Assembly (NCBI GenBank): GCA_021234155.1
Contig: JAJEKV010000006.1
Location: 27,555,754-27,619,753, forward strand
Direction: 5' to 3'
Length of the DNA: 64,000 bases
Source: Isoetes taiwanensis
Taxonomy: Eukaryota; Streptophyta; Lycopodiopsida; Isoetales; Isoetaceae
The notes under the pieces were generated by a model that was not told the DNA's origin, ran no database searches, and saw only the letters and a list, made by a program, of their open reading frames with translations. Below, one piece after another: positions 24,301 to 35,730 of the stretch. Made by a program: the position numbers and the translations under genes. How positions within the stretch are numbered: the stretch's first letter is position 1; every line of letters begins with the position of its first letter.

Positions 24301-25780
24301 TACGGAGCCTGCTGATTATCTCGCAGTGAATGTCCCCTAAACCACATTCTTGCAACGGAAAAGAGTTAGGAGACATTCTCGATGCGTAAAAGCTTAAGAA
24401 TGCAAGTAAACAAATCTAAATGTAAACACTTCGAATGCTTGGCAACCTCTCCTAATGAAGGTAAACGAAGCAGAGAAGGCAGCAAGTCCGCCAGAAAGGG
24501 GTCCGATCGAAATTTTTACTAACATTTCTTTGTTTGAAATAAAGGCCAATGCGGCACGACGCCATCGGGCGACGCAGCTATCGTCTCCTAACTGCTTTTT
24601 ACGATTGAAAAAATCGCCCATTTGACGATGAATCCATCATTTTGGATGCGATCAAAGGGATAAATTTATTCATGTGATAGATTTTCGTGTCCGGTATGGA
24701 GCCCAATGGCCGAAGCTTTTGCAATCGCTATCTCTTAGACCAGTGGGAACCGCCTTCAAAGTAAGAATGACAAAGAATGGGGTCTTCAAAAAAGGGGATT
24801 TGAAAGAAGCAGGGCCAAGCTTTTTTATTATGCCGTATCTCGCAAGTTCCATTCAAATATATCCCCCTAGCCATTGAGTTGGAATTATTCAATGTCAATG
24901 CCGGATCGGGTGAAAACTAACAAATTATTGTAAACAATCCGTCCCCAATTCCATTGTTTTGTCAAGAACATCGAGGCCTGAATTGACAAAGTTTCCTGAA
25001 TAGGCTTCGTGGGCTGAATTGAAGGTTGTGGTTATGGCGAAAATGATGTGGATCATAATTCACGCCGATTTTGACCCGATTTGTAGAATGCTTGAGGTAT
25101 TACAAAGGCGCTTTTTGATGCAATTGATGCTTTTTATCGCCTACATCTCATGGGCACCGAAATTGAGCAACCATCACCGCAGTAAAATCAAAACATAATT
25201 GCCTCAAGGGCGATGCCAAAGTCAAACCAAGATGAGTCCATGAACCGGTTGAGGCAAATAATGGAAATGAACTGATTCGAAGCTATGGCTTTGAGCTCCC
25301 CGAAAGGCCAGTAAATATGCTTCAATAATCAGACTTTCCGGGGTTATACTCTTGCAAATGAACGGGATTTCTAATCCTTGGCTAGTGCGAATGCCTCTAA
25401 ATGCCTTTGCTTGATCTACTTGCCCAAATTTTCGACCGGACCATATTTTTCCTTTGATCTTCTTCCAATCCGCCGAATCGTAATTTCTCCATACTTTGAT
25501 CTAGATCCTCTTTTTTCCCCTTTTCTTTTTTTTTTTTTGTTTTCTCCGCTTTTTCGCTTTTTAAATCCCTATTTCTTCCTTCTGGAAAAACGCGTCGCTT
25601 TAGGAGGTATCAACTATGAATATTTCAAAGCATCTTTCCCAAGATGTACCTTTGACCACCCAAAACATGGACCTTTCTTGGCAATTTAATTTCCCAATTC
25701 CAAACTTTAGCTCTTAGAATCGAACCTCTAATTAAACTTGCTGCAAAGATAAGGAATCTGAATGATCAAAGTTTAATGGG
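21340..25780. other. Long intergenic stretch, no supported gene
   Basis: Mostly AT-rich with scattered short frames on both strands; none shows a motif. Minor elements are poly-T near 21345, a (CTTC)n run at 23489-23511, and a poly-pyrimidine block at 25505-25545. I see no RNA gene or transposon protein. Confidence 0.45.
23489..23511 (+). repeat. (TTCC)n microsatellite
   Basis: About five to six uninterrupted TTCC units. A simple sequence repeat with no coding context. Confidence 0.85.
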
Positions 25781-25795
25781 AAGCTTTGGTCTAGG

Positions 25796-25860
25796 GTATG
25801 ACTAACTTTGCCAACCTCAAGGACATGGGTTCGACCATGGTCAATATCAAATCTAATATT
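25796..25860 (+). repeat. tRNA-like SINE head, family A, copy 1
   Basis: The string AAGGACATGGGTTCGACCAT followed by GGTCAATATC looks like the T-arm and RNA polymerase III B box of a tRNA-derived SINE. A closely similar segment, GGTCACGGGTTTAAACTTGG followed by CCAATATC, is found at 44473-44510. The A box is unclear. A functional tRNA is excluded because the acceptor stem cannot be closed. Confidence 0.4.
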
Positions 25861-26034
25861 AGTGACAACTTTAAATACCATTCTTAACAGGTTACATGGA
25901 ACAACCATCATTCATTTACCGCCTCGAGGTTATATGGAACAACCATTATTCATTTACTTTCAAGACATGGAACAACAGGTTTGCTTGTGATATATATAAT
26001 TTACATGAAATAACCATCATTCAGTTACTACTAT

Positions 26035-26262
26035 GCGCTTGTGATATATTTAAAAGTACATGGATAATGATGAATAAATTACATAGCTCCTTCAATGCTT
26101 AATAATTCTACCGCTTGTATATATATAATGTACATGGATAATGATGAATAAATTATAGAACTACTTCAATGCTTGATAATTTACACCGCTTGTGATATAT
26201 ATGATGTACATGGATAATTGAATAAATTATAGAACCCCCCTTTAATGCTTGAAAATATCTAG
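26035..26262 (+). repeat. Three-copy tandem repeat, about 75 bp unit
   Basis: Three consecutive units run 26035-26112, 26113-26187 and 26188-26262. Each begins CGCTTGT, passes through GTACATGGATAATGATGAAT and ends in CAATGCTTGATAATTTACAC or close variants. A looser relative (TTACATGAAATAACC) lies just upstream at 25890-26030. Confidence 0.8.
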
Positions 26263-26269
26263 CATAATA

Positions 26270-27900
26270 ATAGAGGGTTCCCTTCAGATTTATTTACATA
26301 TAATGCTTTTCCATATTTTTTTTCATAAGATTTGAGAATTGTATTTAATGTGATATACTAATTGGTGTATCTAGAGTGCACATATTCCTGCATTAATTTT
26401 AGTGTTTTGGTTCAATGGTTTAGACCCATGTACCCATGTTGTATTTTTTTCAAATTATGTATTTGAGACTCCTTGACATGCAACCCCGAGCTAGTTAAAA
26501 ATAGAGTTTGCTTCGAGATCAAATCGCTTTTTGACTATTCTCTTGACCATGGCTTCGAGTGGGAGGTACCAAATAGCCATGTCTAAACAAAGTATAGCAT
26601 GATTTGTGTCTTTTTTTCGAGGACTTTTAAAGGAATTTTTCTCTATCTCGCTAGTCCATCTCGTAACATCTATGCCCGGAGACATTGAGAAGCAGGGCCA
26701 ATTTTCTAACGAAAATGATGGGTTTGTTTACAAAAATGTAATAGACGAGGCACTAAGGTGAAATAGTCCACAAAAATGAAGTTCCACAATTGGCCCCTTA
26801 ATTCATCATGCATCCCTTCATTTTTCGGTATATATAGAAGTGGGGGCTCAGCACATTTTCTTATCAAGGTTCTTCAATATCTGCTATTATGGATCTGCAC
26901 TTAAAGCATGGGATCTCTAAAGGATTACAGAAAACTTATTTAAGCGACCATGCCAACATCTTGAAGGCAAGCCTTTTGTAGTCAAGGTCCCCACGAATGA
27001 ATATATAATCACGATGGAAACCACTATACATATGATTTTAATACAAACAATGCATAATGTCAACAAAACTATATGTCAATCATGATTTTGTGAATGCTTG
27101 TTTGATCATGATTCTTATATTAGTTTTATATCTTATAAGTCGATTTAATTAAAGTGGGACAAATCTTGAATTTTGGGACTTCTGGACCAAAATGGGACTC
27201 ACACACCATAAAAAAGAAATTTCAATTGATTGCTTGAATAGAATTACACATGACACACATAGAATTGGGTTACTTGTTTTCCTCATAAATTTTACAAATC
27301 ACTAGTTGAGAAAGTTTTCAAACTTCTCAATATTATGTACCCTCATACAATGATATAGCATGGAGGTTGCTCATGGCCTTGTCCATCTCCCTTTTTGGGA
27401 TCTTGTGTGTGTTGTCCTTTGCAATGTGAGAACTTGGATATGACCATACCATATACTCCACCAATTCCCTCCTTTGAGGGTCAGCATGATTGCCCTCCAC
27501 TTCTTCTCCCAAAGTCATGTGTATTGCTCCTTCAAGTTGCCCTTCTTGTGTCTCCCAATGGGCTCCCAATATTGAATTTGGAATCCGGGATCTAACTCCT
27601 CTCCATCAATAGTGGTGGTTACATCGAGAGTGCCACCCTAACCATATTGGACAGTCCTCATCATCGGGCCTTACTAGCACAAAGTATCCTTCCTTGATGT
27701 CCTCAAAGGGATCCCACTCAGGGAAGATCAAACCACTTGACTTTGAGGCCTTACTTCCCCACAAACCACTTGGAACCCTTGTTGGGGACCCAAGTGAGCA
27801 TTCTTAGACGTTTTGCACCTTGAGAACCCTCCCATCTTGACTCGGCAAGAACCCGTCTCTTAGCTCCCTCCCACATGGTCTGTTCGGTTTCCAAGCATGT
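26270..27900. other. Spacer; possible 3' flank of the minus-strand element
   Basis: No domain is recognised. Short minus frames at 27.33-27.57 kb sit downstream of the minus-strand gene at 27.9-30.24 kb and could be its 3' part, but no motif supports that. Confidence 0.3.
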
Positions 27901-30239
27901 CACAACTTTCTCCCGGTTTGATTAGGGAGTCCATTTGATTTTTTCTTAAGAGTGGAGGTGTGCTTTCCATTTCAACATCATCCCAGTCGTTATGTAATCC
28001 TTGATGCCCTTCACCGGTTGGCTAGAGTCTTTGACTGTCTTGAAGGGGAGGTAGTGGTTTTGGCTGCCCTTTAGGAATGAAAACTTCACCAAAGAGCACC
28101 CCCTTTGCCACAACTCGATACCTTGTACAGCATCCACAACTTGTCACCTGGTCTCCACTTATATTGCATGATTGGTATTCCATCCCTAACCCAAAACTTG
28201 AACTCAAGTGGCTTTGTGTGTCCATCAAACCGGTCCTTACCATCTAGCAAGTATCCTTCTACAAATGATTTCCAATCGCAAAACTCATCCATCAAGAAAG
28301 CCATTGGGTTGGGGTCAATGCAGCTCTCAAACACATCCATTAGTTCAGGGGAGAGTGGTCACGCGTTTTCTCTCTTGAGCTTGGTGGAGAAAGTTCCAAA
28401 GAATCCATCTATATCATCATGCGTATGCCCAACCATCATGAATCCCACTTTCACAACTTTGAATACTCCCACTGCTGTCAAGTATGACATTGCCCCAAAC
28501 ATCCATCTATTCTTGTTTTCTTTCCAACAGTTGTCCAACTGAACACATAGCTCCTCAGGCAGTGATTTCTCAAGTAAGGGGAAATCATCCCAAGTCCTCC
28601 TTGATTCACTAGACACCTTGGATGTGAGCTTTTTTCCTCGCCTTTGGTAACAAAGCGGTTGATCATCCATCAAAGCCTCAAAATGGGTGCTGAGGGGGAT
28701 ACCTCCTCCTTCTATCGATCCTTTCTCTAGTGTTCTCGTGCACTTGAAAATAGAGCTCACATGGAAGTTTGGATCATCTCTCCATAGATCAAGCACAAAA
28801 TGACCATATGTTCCGGTTCCCATGACCATGTGTTAATACACCCGCTTTGACTTACTTTCATCTGGCGTTTTGACAACGCTTGGGTAAAGGATCTAGCTTT
28901 GGCAAGAAAGTCTTGTGTTGGTCCATCTTATCATGAATTATACACAAAAAATTTGTCCTACCTGCATCTCGGAAAATGTTCTCCCTTTGCCAATACAACT
29001 GTCTACATGATATTTGGTCCCTTTGGTGATCTGCAAATTGCTCCCCCAATTGCCATTCTTTCTTTCTCTATTGCAGTTGATGCAAGTGTATCCTTGAGTT
29101 GAATGCAAGTGTTGCACTTTGAGAATGGCATGTGTTGTGGGACACTCACGTCCGAGAAGTGAGTGCTCCATAACTTGCTGAAATGTGATTGAGAAAGAGG
29201 CCTACCTCCAAGAGTTTCTAGGATGGAGTTGACCTCCTTAAGGCACTCCTTTTGGATATAGTGTTGTGGCAACACTCTTTGCACCACTCGCACAATCGTG
29301 CTTTCGTTCACCTCGACTTGTGGGGCATAGATTGAGACATGTATCTCACAAAGCTCTCGAAGACTGCAATGGCCTTTAGAGTATTTGCTCTAGGTTTCAA
29401 AGTGAGTGCATTACCATGTTGGAACAAACTGTGCCCTTTTCTAACCCTCTCCCATGATTCGTAAAATGAAGACTTGCTCACCCCAAGAATCCATCTCAAT
29501 GCTCTCATACATACCTTCATGCCCCTCAATTGATATAGTAGCCGTCCCCGTGTTTTCATCATAGCTGGAATTCCTACACAAGGAGTAAATGAAATTAATC
29601 CTATCTTTTTGAAGTTTTGTCCAATGTATTGGGACCTTATCCGCATCGAGGTCATCCACATTGTATTTGCACTTATGCAATCTAGGTTGCAACACTCTTG
29701 TCCCCTAATTGCCTCCAGGTTTTCTTTGGTTGGTGCCATACTTTCCATCCTTTCTAAATATTTGTCACTTCTAGGCCTCTTGGGCACCCTTGGTCGCCTT
29801 TTATGAAAGACATAGCGTCTCTTCCTTGTGATCAAAGGATGCTCATCGACCACCAAATCTTCCACATGGCCTTGGGTGGGCCTTGGGGTGTGTAGTTCAG
29901 TAGGGCATTCTAGAGTATCACCATTCTTGTGTGTAATATATCTAATTGGCCATCTCAACTGAGCTTGGGACTCCAAAGACCAAAGCACACAATGCAATCA
30001 CTAGAGCTTCCCTGGGACATGATTGTATCAACTTCGATAAGAAGCTTCACAATGCCAACTCCAAGATGTTCATCTCCCAGCCTCTCATCATTCACACTAT
30101 CAAATGGATCAACTGCAGTTATTATGCCCTCTGCAAATACCGTCTGGTTGCAAGGGTGCAACAAAAGGCAACCCATCTTCCTCCATTGGAGCCTAGGGCA
30201 ATGGCCTCTGCTGGACTTCCTTGGCTCCATTTTACTCAT
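27900..30239 (-). pseudogene. Transposon-type gene with GHTHDDID core (DUF7869-like), frame-broken
   Basis: Minus-strand frames give one protein in order. A start at ATG 30239 (MSKMEPRKSSRG) is followed by a basic region (RKRRYVFHKRRPRVPKR), a paired cysteine (QECCNLDC), then GMKVCMRALRWILGVSKSSF near 29.48 kb, KCNTCIQLKDTL near 29.08 kb, HDKMDQHKTFLPKLD near 28.92 kb, and a catalytic-like block at 28.36-28.83 kb: VQLDNCWKENKNRWMF, then VGFMMVGHTHDDIDGFFGTF. WVRDGIPIMQYKW follows near 28.18 kb. This succession is the pattern I know from multicopy genes annotated DUF7869 in basal plants, algae and invertebrates, probably a transposase lineage. Conserved D residues in QLDN and HDDID suggest metal-dependent chemistry (inference). 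Frame changes near 29.99, 29.6 and 29.3 kb disable it. The family name is from memory. Confidence 0.7.
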
Positions 30240-30261
30240 CTCACATGCTCCCTGAATGAAA

Positions 30262-30362
30262 AAGCTCACATTAAAACCATATAGCCCCAAACACCACAAA
30301 TATGACCATATGAACCATATAAAACCATACAAACATATTCTTAATCTTAACATATATAAACA
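30262..30362. repeat. ACCATAT-type minisatellite, block 1
   Basis: Repeated ACCATAT, AACCATA and ACATAT strings lie just outside the start of the minus-strand DUF7869-like gene. The same word set forms a longer block at 33484-33665. This is probably a short AT-rich tandem repeat related to the element's border (inference). Confidence 0.5.
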
Positions 30363-30599
30363 TTAAGGGCACGATTCCTTCAGCATATTCCAAGGTGATG
30401 CTTGCCTCTAAAGAGGCCACGTTTTTCCGGAAGGAAAAAATAGGGTGAGAAAAAAAAGGCCAGAGAAAATAGAACTGAAATGAAAAAATGCTAGGACATG
30501 TCAAGATTCAAATGTCGTGGTCAGTTAATCGGTGATTTCCGCTAGCGGATTCGATCCGGGGCGGAACGAAGGTGGGATGGATTTGATTGTCGCGGCAAC

Positions 30600-31548
30600 T
30601 GGACGAATACAGTTTGCTAATGAAGAGGTGTCGTTTTTGTGTTTTTTTTTTCCAGTTTTGTTATTGTATTATAGGTGTAGTAAACACGGTGGCTATGGCG
30701 GCCGCAGAGGCAGCTGCGGATGCCTATCGGAGGACCTTTAGCCTCCGCCCTTCTTTGCTTCGAAGCCGCTCCTAATTTCCCCAGGGTTTGTCCCTTTTCT
30801 TGCTTTTAGGGTTTTTCTTTTAGCGTCGGCTCCCTTTATTTAGGGTTCAATTGGAATTTTGTATGATTCGCTTTTGGTCGTGCATCTTGGTAAGAATCAG
30901 AGTCAAGATTGCATCATGGTTTTGGCACAATGGTTCATATTGATGATTTTTTTTTTTTGCATGGCGTGCATAATTTGACCCAAGATCGGGCAGTATCCTT
31001 AAGGGGCACTTTTCTGGGGTAGAATTTCACCAAATGATCGAAGGTCTTTGAAGCGGCTTTTGAAGAGGATCGATTTATCGCTGGCAATCTTTGCCCGGAG
31101 ATTATGTTCAATATTTGGGTACCATTAATATAATAACCTGGAGGACTATTTGTCTAATAACAGCCTCGGGTCATGTCGAGAAGTGCAATTGGCATTATTA
31201 CCATGCGCTTTGGTACTTTTGGGTTAAACAGGTCATGGGAAACTTGTGAAAGTGCCTGGGTTCTAGAACCGGCATGGAGCCGTTTGGAGTACTCATGAAG
31301 CCATGTGGCGGAAGATTCATGGGAAGTTGCGTAATTGGAAGAGAGTATGAAAAAATTAATATCCGATGGAGAAGATTGCTGTACAAAATGATAGATGAGG
31401 GATTTCGATCACTTTGCAAGAAACCAGCAATATGGATTATGCTTTGCATCTCAAGAAAACGCGACGATTGCATCCCCGTGTCTTGACTAGGTTGACACAT
31501 TCCTTCGTGAAGCCCTTTGAAAATAACCGAGACCGCTTTGACAAGTAA
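30600..31548 (+). pseudogene. Exon-like fragments of an unrecognised gene
   Basis: A GC-rich patch holds ATG at 30694 reading MAAAEAAADAYRRTFSLRPS, followed by an AGGGTTT-rich stretch of the kind found at plant gene 5' ends. Farther on, protein-like pieces appear on the same strand: KVFEAAFEEDRFIAGNLCP at about 31.04-31.10 kb, REYEKINIRWRRLLYKMIDE at about 31.34-31.40 kb, and in a shifted frame ALHLKKTRRLHPRVLTRL at about 31.44-31.50 kb. The last piece ends near a GTAAGG donor-like site at 31544. I do not recognise the family. Frameshifts suggest a retro- or segmental pseudogene, though a partial real gene is possible. Confidence 0.35.
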
Positions 31549-31549
31549 G

Positions 31550-33130
31550 GATTTCACCCTAAAAAGTAACCGATATATGACATGTTTTCTCGATAACATT
31601 ACAATAGCACACATCCATTAGATTCTATCTTACTCGATATATGTTGCGTGCTTTTAAGTAAATTTTATGGCTTGGACCTGATAATACATAATTGAGTGAT
31701 ATTTAGGAAATAGGAATTGAAGCATACTTTTGGGTAGATAAATACTTTATGAAAAGCAGTTAAATGGAAAAGGAACGTGATTAGAGATCTCACAGTCTGA
31801 GGACTTGCTGGAAACTTAAGTAATTTCTAAAGCAGAGCAAAACAATAATTATACTCCATAATAACCATACGCGGCTGGGGGGAAGTGTTCTAACTCTCTC
31901 CATTCTCAACAGGCAACCAAATGAAGATACGTTTGGATACGAAAGAGACACATGACAACTGTGAATCTTTTAACATACTTTACATGTGCATAAAACCTTG
32001 GCGTGGTCGCATGAACGAATGACTGATGCAGCAAAGAGCACATATTTAGTTAATTGTAAAGGGTTGCTTCTACGCATATTCATTTCTACATCAAATCTAT
32101 CACCAGAGTTTGAAAGAGGTATTACCTATTATGTCAAAGCATTTTTCTTTTGAACATTTGGGTTTCTCTCATGCATATAACGAACATCTTTTTCCAGAGA
32201 AAATTTTATTCAATCTCAATAGTGATACTTGATCTCAAGAATAAAGCAAGATGTGATATCTCTGAAGCCACAGCTGATGCTGAAGGCCCATTTTGAAGGT
32301 CCTTTGTTTTTGCATAAGAAGATGTGCAAATGCTGGAGAAATTTCCAATAGCTTGAGCAAGTCCAGAATTCTGAATCCCATCTCTCAAAACTGATTTTTT
32401 TATGTTGTTTTAATTGTCATATGTAGACTAAGTTGTGCCATAATATATGCAATGTACATTTTGATTTTGTTCAATATTAGTTTATCTACCCAGATTTCTC
32501 TTGCAGGTTGTTTGTGGTACATTGGCAGAGCCAGAATACCAATCAACTTTCTATATCCTATAGTAGAAGTTTCTTCTCTGGCAAAATCACTTGCCCTTTG
32601 ATGGAAAGCTCCAATTTTCCAAGACACATCTACATATTTGTGTGGTAAATGGCACTCTAGCTAGACTATTATATTTTGTTGTCTAAGTAGCACATCATAT
32701 TTATTGGCATGCTGCCTACCACAATAGAATAGCATTGAGAGAAAAAAACAAGAGCCTTGCAAAATTGAGAAGGAGATGCCATCTTAATTGATTTTAGAAA
32801 GCTAAAAACTATAATGTGCTTGTGCTATAGAGTTTTGATGCCCTCATAAATTAGCAATAAATTTGTCGCAAATTAGAAGGCCCACAAAAACCTAGAAAAA
32901 GCACAACCCATGCAAGACAAGTATTGTTGATAAAATGTGACTGTAGAAAACTCCTCTATTATTCCGCTATAGTTGAGTTAAATATAGTTGCATTTATAAG
33001 TTTTGCAAATGCTTCATGTTGTATTTGAGCATCTCATCGTTTTGATTAAACTAATAGACAAGGAATGTACGACAGTACATGCACAAATACTGAGTATATT
33101 ATTTTTGTTATGCATGATTGCCTGTGCCTT
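31550..33130. other. AT-rich spacer around the exon-like frames
   Basis: Apart from the minus-strand frames at 32.2-32.63 kb, I see no coding region, tandem repeat or RNA gene in this AT-rich stretch. Confidence 0.4.
32200..32630 (-). other. Two exon-like frames separated by a GT-AG interval
   Basis: On the minus strand, 32627-32490 reads WKIGAFHQRASDFAREETST and continues to KQPAREIW, ending exactly at a GTAGAT donor-like site. About 100 bases later an AG at about 32402 precedes an open frame (RDGIQNSGLAQAIGNFSSIC to ITIEIE, stop near 32206). Both halves look like protein, but the phases do not match across the putative intron. It is therefore either a decayed gene fragment or a chance pair. 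The family is not recognised. Confidence 0.35.
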
Positions 33131-33139
33131 CTGAACATC

Positions 33140-33206
33140 CATCGCAATAACAGCTTAGTGGTGAAGCTATTGGTAATGGTTGAACCCATCTAATGCCCAA
33201 AACCCG
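33140..33206 (+). repeat. tRNA-like SINE head (single copy seen)
   Basis: The string CAGCTTAGTGGTGAAGCTAT resembles an RNA polymerase III A box, and GGTTGAACCCATC, about 30 bases later, resembles a B box. The spacing fits a tRNA-derived SINE promoter. No other copy was found here and the cloverleaf does not close. Confidence 0.35.
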
Positions 33207-33338
33207 CTGACTATCATCGGATGCAAAAATAAAATAAAATAAATGAAAAGAAGAGAGAAGGCAGAGAATAATGGGAATCCAAATGGTAGTCAGTTATAGC
33301 ACCTATCTATCCTACGGGCGCAAAACAAATGGCAATAG

Positions 33339-33357
33339 TGCAGGTTCAATTCCTGCA
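33339..33357 (+). other. tRNA T-arm-like hairpin
   Basis: TGCAGGTTCAATTCCTGCA forms a perfect 5-bp stem (6 with the outer pair) around a TTCAATT loop, exactly as in a tRNA T-arm. The upstream 50 bases do not form the other arms of a cloverleaf, so I call it tRNA-like only, perhaps from a SINE or a degraded organelle tRNA insert. Confidence 0.4.
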
Positions 33358-33445
33358 TGTTCTTTCGCATCTCAAGGATGTCCAGGAGATCTATTCGACT
33401 TAGCACAAAACTTCTTTTGCAACAGGTTGGAGAAGAGAAATGTTC

Positions 33446-33467
33446 GCGGCGGCCGCAAGGCCGCCGC
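33446..33467. other. Perfect GC hairpin with GCAA tetraloop
   Basis: GCGGCGGCC pairs perfectly with GGCCGCCGC across a GCAA (GNRA-type) tetraloop. It stands out in AT-rich DNA and is followed directly by AATAAA and by the ACCATAT repeat block. Its function is unknown. Confidence 0.8.
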
Positions 33468-33483
33468 AATAAATTTCTTGTAA

Positions 33484-33665
33484 ATATAACCATATTAAAT
33501 CATACAACCATATTAACTAAAATCATATAACCATATTAAAGCATACAACCATACTCATTCTAAACCATATGTAAACATTGTAACCATATATAACCATTGA
33601 AACTATTCAACCATTGAAACCATATTAAATACATAAGATAACATATATAAACATATAACCTAACC
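33484..33665. repeat. ACCATAT-type minisatellite, block 2
   Basis: About 180 bases made almost wholly of AACCATATTAAA, ACATACAACCATA and AACCATTGAAAC variants. It shares its word set with the block at 30262-30362, suggesting a common repeat family. Confidence 0.65.
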
Positions 33666-33669
33666 TTTC

Positions 33670-34146
33670 ATATCTTGTCATGGCCACGTGGCGCTTCGAG
33701 GCTGAAAGCGTACCATGTCAAGAATCCGCGACCGCCATCGCCATGGAGGGCATGGCCCACACGCGATGTGTTTATTATTGCACTTTTTATTTAGTTCGAG
33801 GGTGCGGCCAAATTAATCGCACCCTCTTCCTCTCCCCCGACCATTCTTCCTCCCCTTTTTTCTCGATCACTCTTTCGAGCTCAGGGTGTTTTCTTGGCGC
33901 CCGCTTTTCGTTCGCGATCGATCGAACCGAAAGGCAATTCCAAGGCCATTTTATGACAAAGCCTTGGTCGACGGATCAGGGCGCTTCCAGCACCGGGTTC
34001 TCGCATTGATTGTTCGAGCGTTACACGCCTCGAAGAAAGTGAGGCCCTTTTTAGTGCTGCTTTTTAGTTTTCTGTAAGTCCTTTAGTGCATTTTTACTTA
34101 TATTCTGTTGTTAGAGGCTCTTATTAATCCCTGATACAATTTACAG
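33670..34146 (+). promoter_or_regulatory. Likely promoter and 5' UTR with intron of the FCP1-domain gene
   Basis: This GC-richer block is followed by a CT-rich leader (about 33826-33870). It contains a perfect inverted repeat, GAGGGTGCG...CGCACCCTC (33798-33826). A strong GTAAGT donor at 34074 and a TTTACAG acceptor at 34146 delimit a 73-base intron ahead of the ATG at 34190, a common plant 5'-UTR layout. An open frame from 33680 is probably incidental. Confidence 0.4.
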
Positions 34147-34803
34147 CCCGACAAACCCTTATTCACGCTTTGCGAACGACTATACCCACATGGAAGCGAA
34201 CACGGAAGCCTCCTCCTCATCCAGCAAATCTTCCGTATGTATCTCATTTCTCTTTTTTAAACTTGTTCTCCATTTCTCATTAATCTCATTTGTCTCCACC
34301 GCTCTGTTTTCTCATTAATCTCACTAATCTCTCTCGTATCTGTTTTCCCTTTGTATTGTTTTCTTTTTTGTTATCTTTTTCTTTGCTTGTATTGAATTCA
34401 ATACATTGTACGCAATAAGTGAGAATAGTGGTTAGAGTAGCAAGCAACCGGTGATAGAAATCATCGAGACCGTGTTAGGAAGTAAGATATTGCGTAGCAT
34501 TAATGTAACATAACTAGGAATGTCTTTCTCCCGCCAGAAGAACTAAGAATAGGAATTGCTTCACGTAATCTCCATTTCTAACTCACAAAGATATCCTCCA
34601 CCTAGAGACATGCGTAAGGGAGTATGAAGTTGAGAATACTTCAGTTTGCCAACATTCAGAAGTATAGGGTTCTTCTAATCATGAAGCCGGGCGAAGCCCA
34701 GAACTGTACACTCGGACCTGGCTGAGGGGATTCTCGACTCAAGGACCTGGATTGCACAGCCTACCCAATGTCTTCACATTCTTCGAAGTTCCTGTCATAC
34801 CTC

Positions 34804-35730
34804 TTCTCGACTCGCGGAGTCGAATGTCATACCCTACCAATGGCCCTGTGGCAGTTTCAGCCTCCACCCACCGAAGCCACTTCTCTTCGAACCATGCCCA
34901 TAATATTACAAGAGGACTGCCCGGACCGGGTGGAGGCCCCTACGACTAACCACGAGGTGTTTGCCGCCACTGCGAGTCGAAAACGCAGTTCTTAGTGTGC
35001 ACTTCTAGAGTGGCCTCGCAGAGCCAGCCTTTAACCACTCTCCTTCTATCTTCCTGACATTGCAAAGGGAAGTGGTTTTGACTGCCCGTTGCCAACCTTA
35101 AGAATCCAATTATCTCGTGGTGGAATCGCTAGGCTCCTACCCAATCAAAGACCGCCTCCTTCGAACCATCTTCGCCGAATATTAAGGGATGGGCTCGATT
35201 GGGTGAGGCCTCTACAACTAACCACGTGGAACCACAGAGTTGTCAGATGCATTCTGGCCATGAAGCCTGAATGCCTTTACCCAACCCAAGACTCCATGTG
35301 TACCATCCGAGTTCGATATATATATTCTCGAATGGCAGTCGGTGAATGTAGACACGGTTAACAATGATTCTCGACTGCGCTAGTCGGAATCCTCTAATAA
35401 TAATTCTCCGGTAGGTGTGGTCAATAGTGGCCTCTACCCGTTGAGCCACTCTCGCCCGAACCATCTTCGGCGAATATCGCGAAGGGGGGGGCTCTCGACT
35501 GGGTGGAGGCCTTTCTCAACTAACCGCGGGGAAACCATAGAGCTTGATACCTTCTATTTCCTCCGCCAAGGAAGTCGGAATGCCTTTAACCAACCTCTGC
35601 AATCAAAAGGCACTCCATGTGTACTAACCGCGAAGTTCCTCGATGGCAAGGCATTCTCGACTTGCGGTAGTCGAAATGTAGACAGAGCACTCCACGTGTA
35701 CCATTCTCGACTACGCAGACTCGAGAATCC
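34804..35730. repeat. CTCGACTC palindromes, group 1
   Basis: Imperfect inverted repeats of the family TCTCGACTCGCGAGTCGAGA occur at 34804-34824, 35366-35391, 35652-35678 and 35702-35730, with half-sites at 34731 and 34972. All lie in the presumed first long intron of the FCP1-domain gene, interleaved with the five-copy repeat. Confidence 0.7.

Noticed and set aside
33290-33364. A complete tRNA gene around the T-arm-like hairpin
   Set aside because: No acceptor stem or anticodon arm can be closed with the upstream bases.
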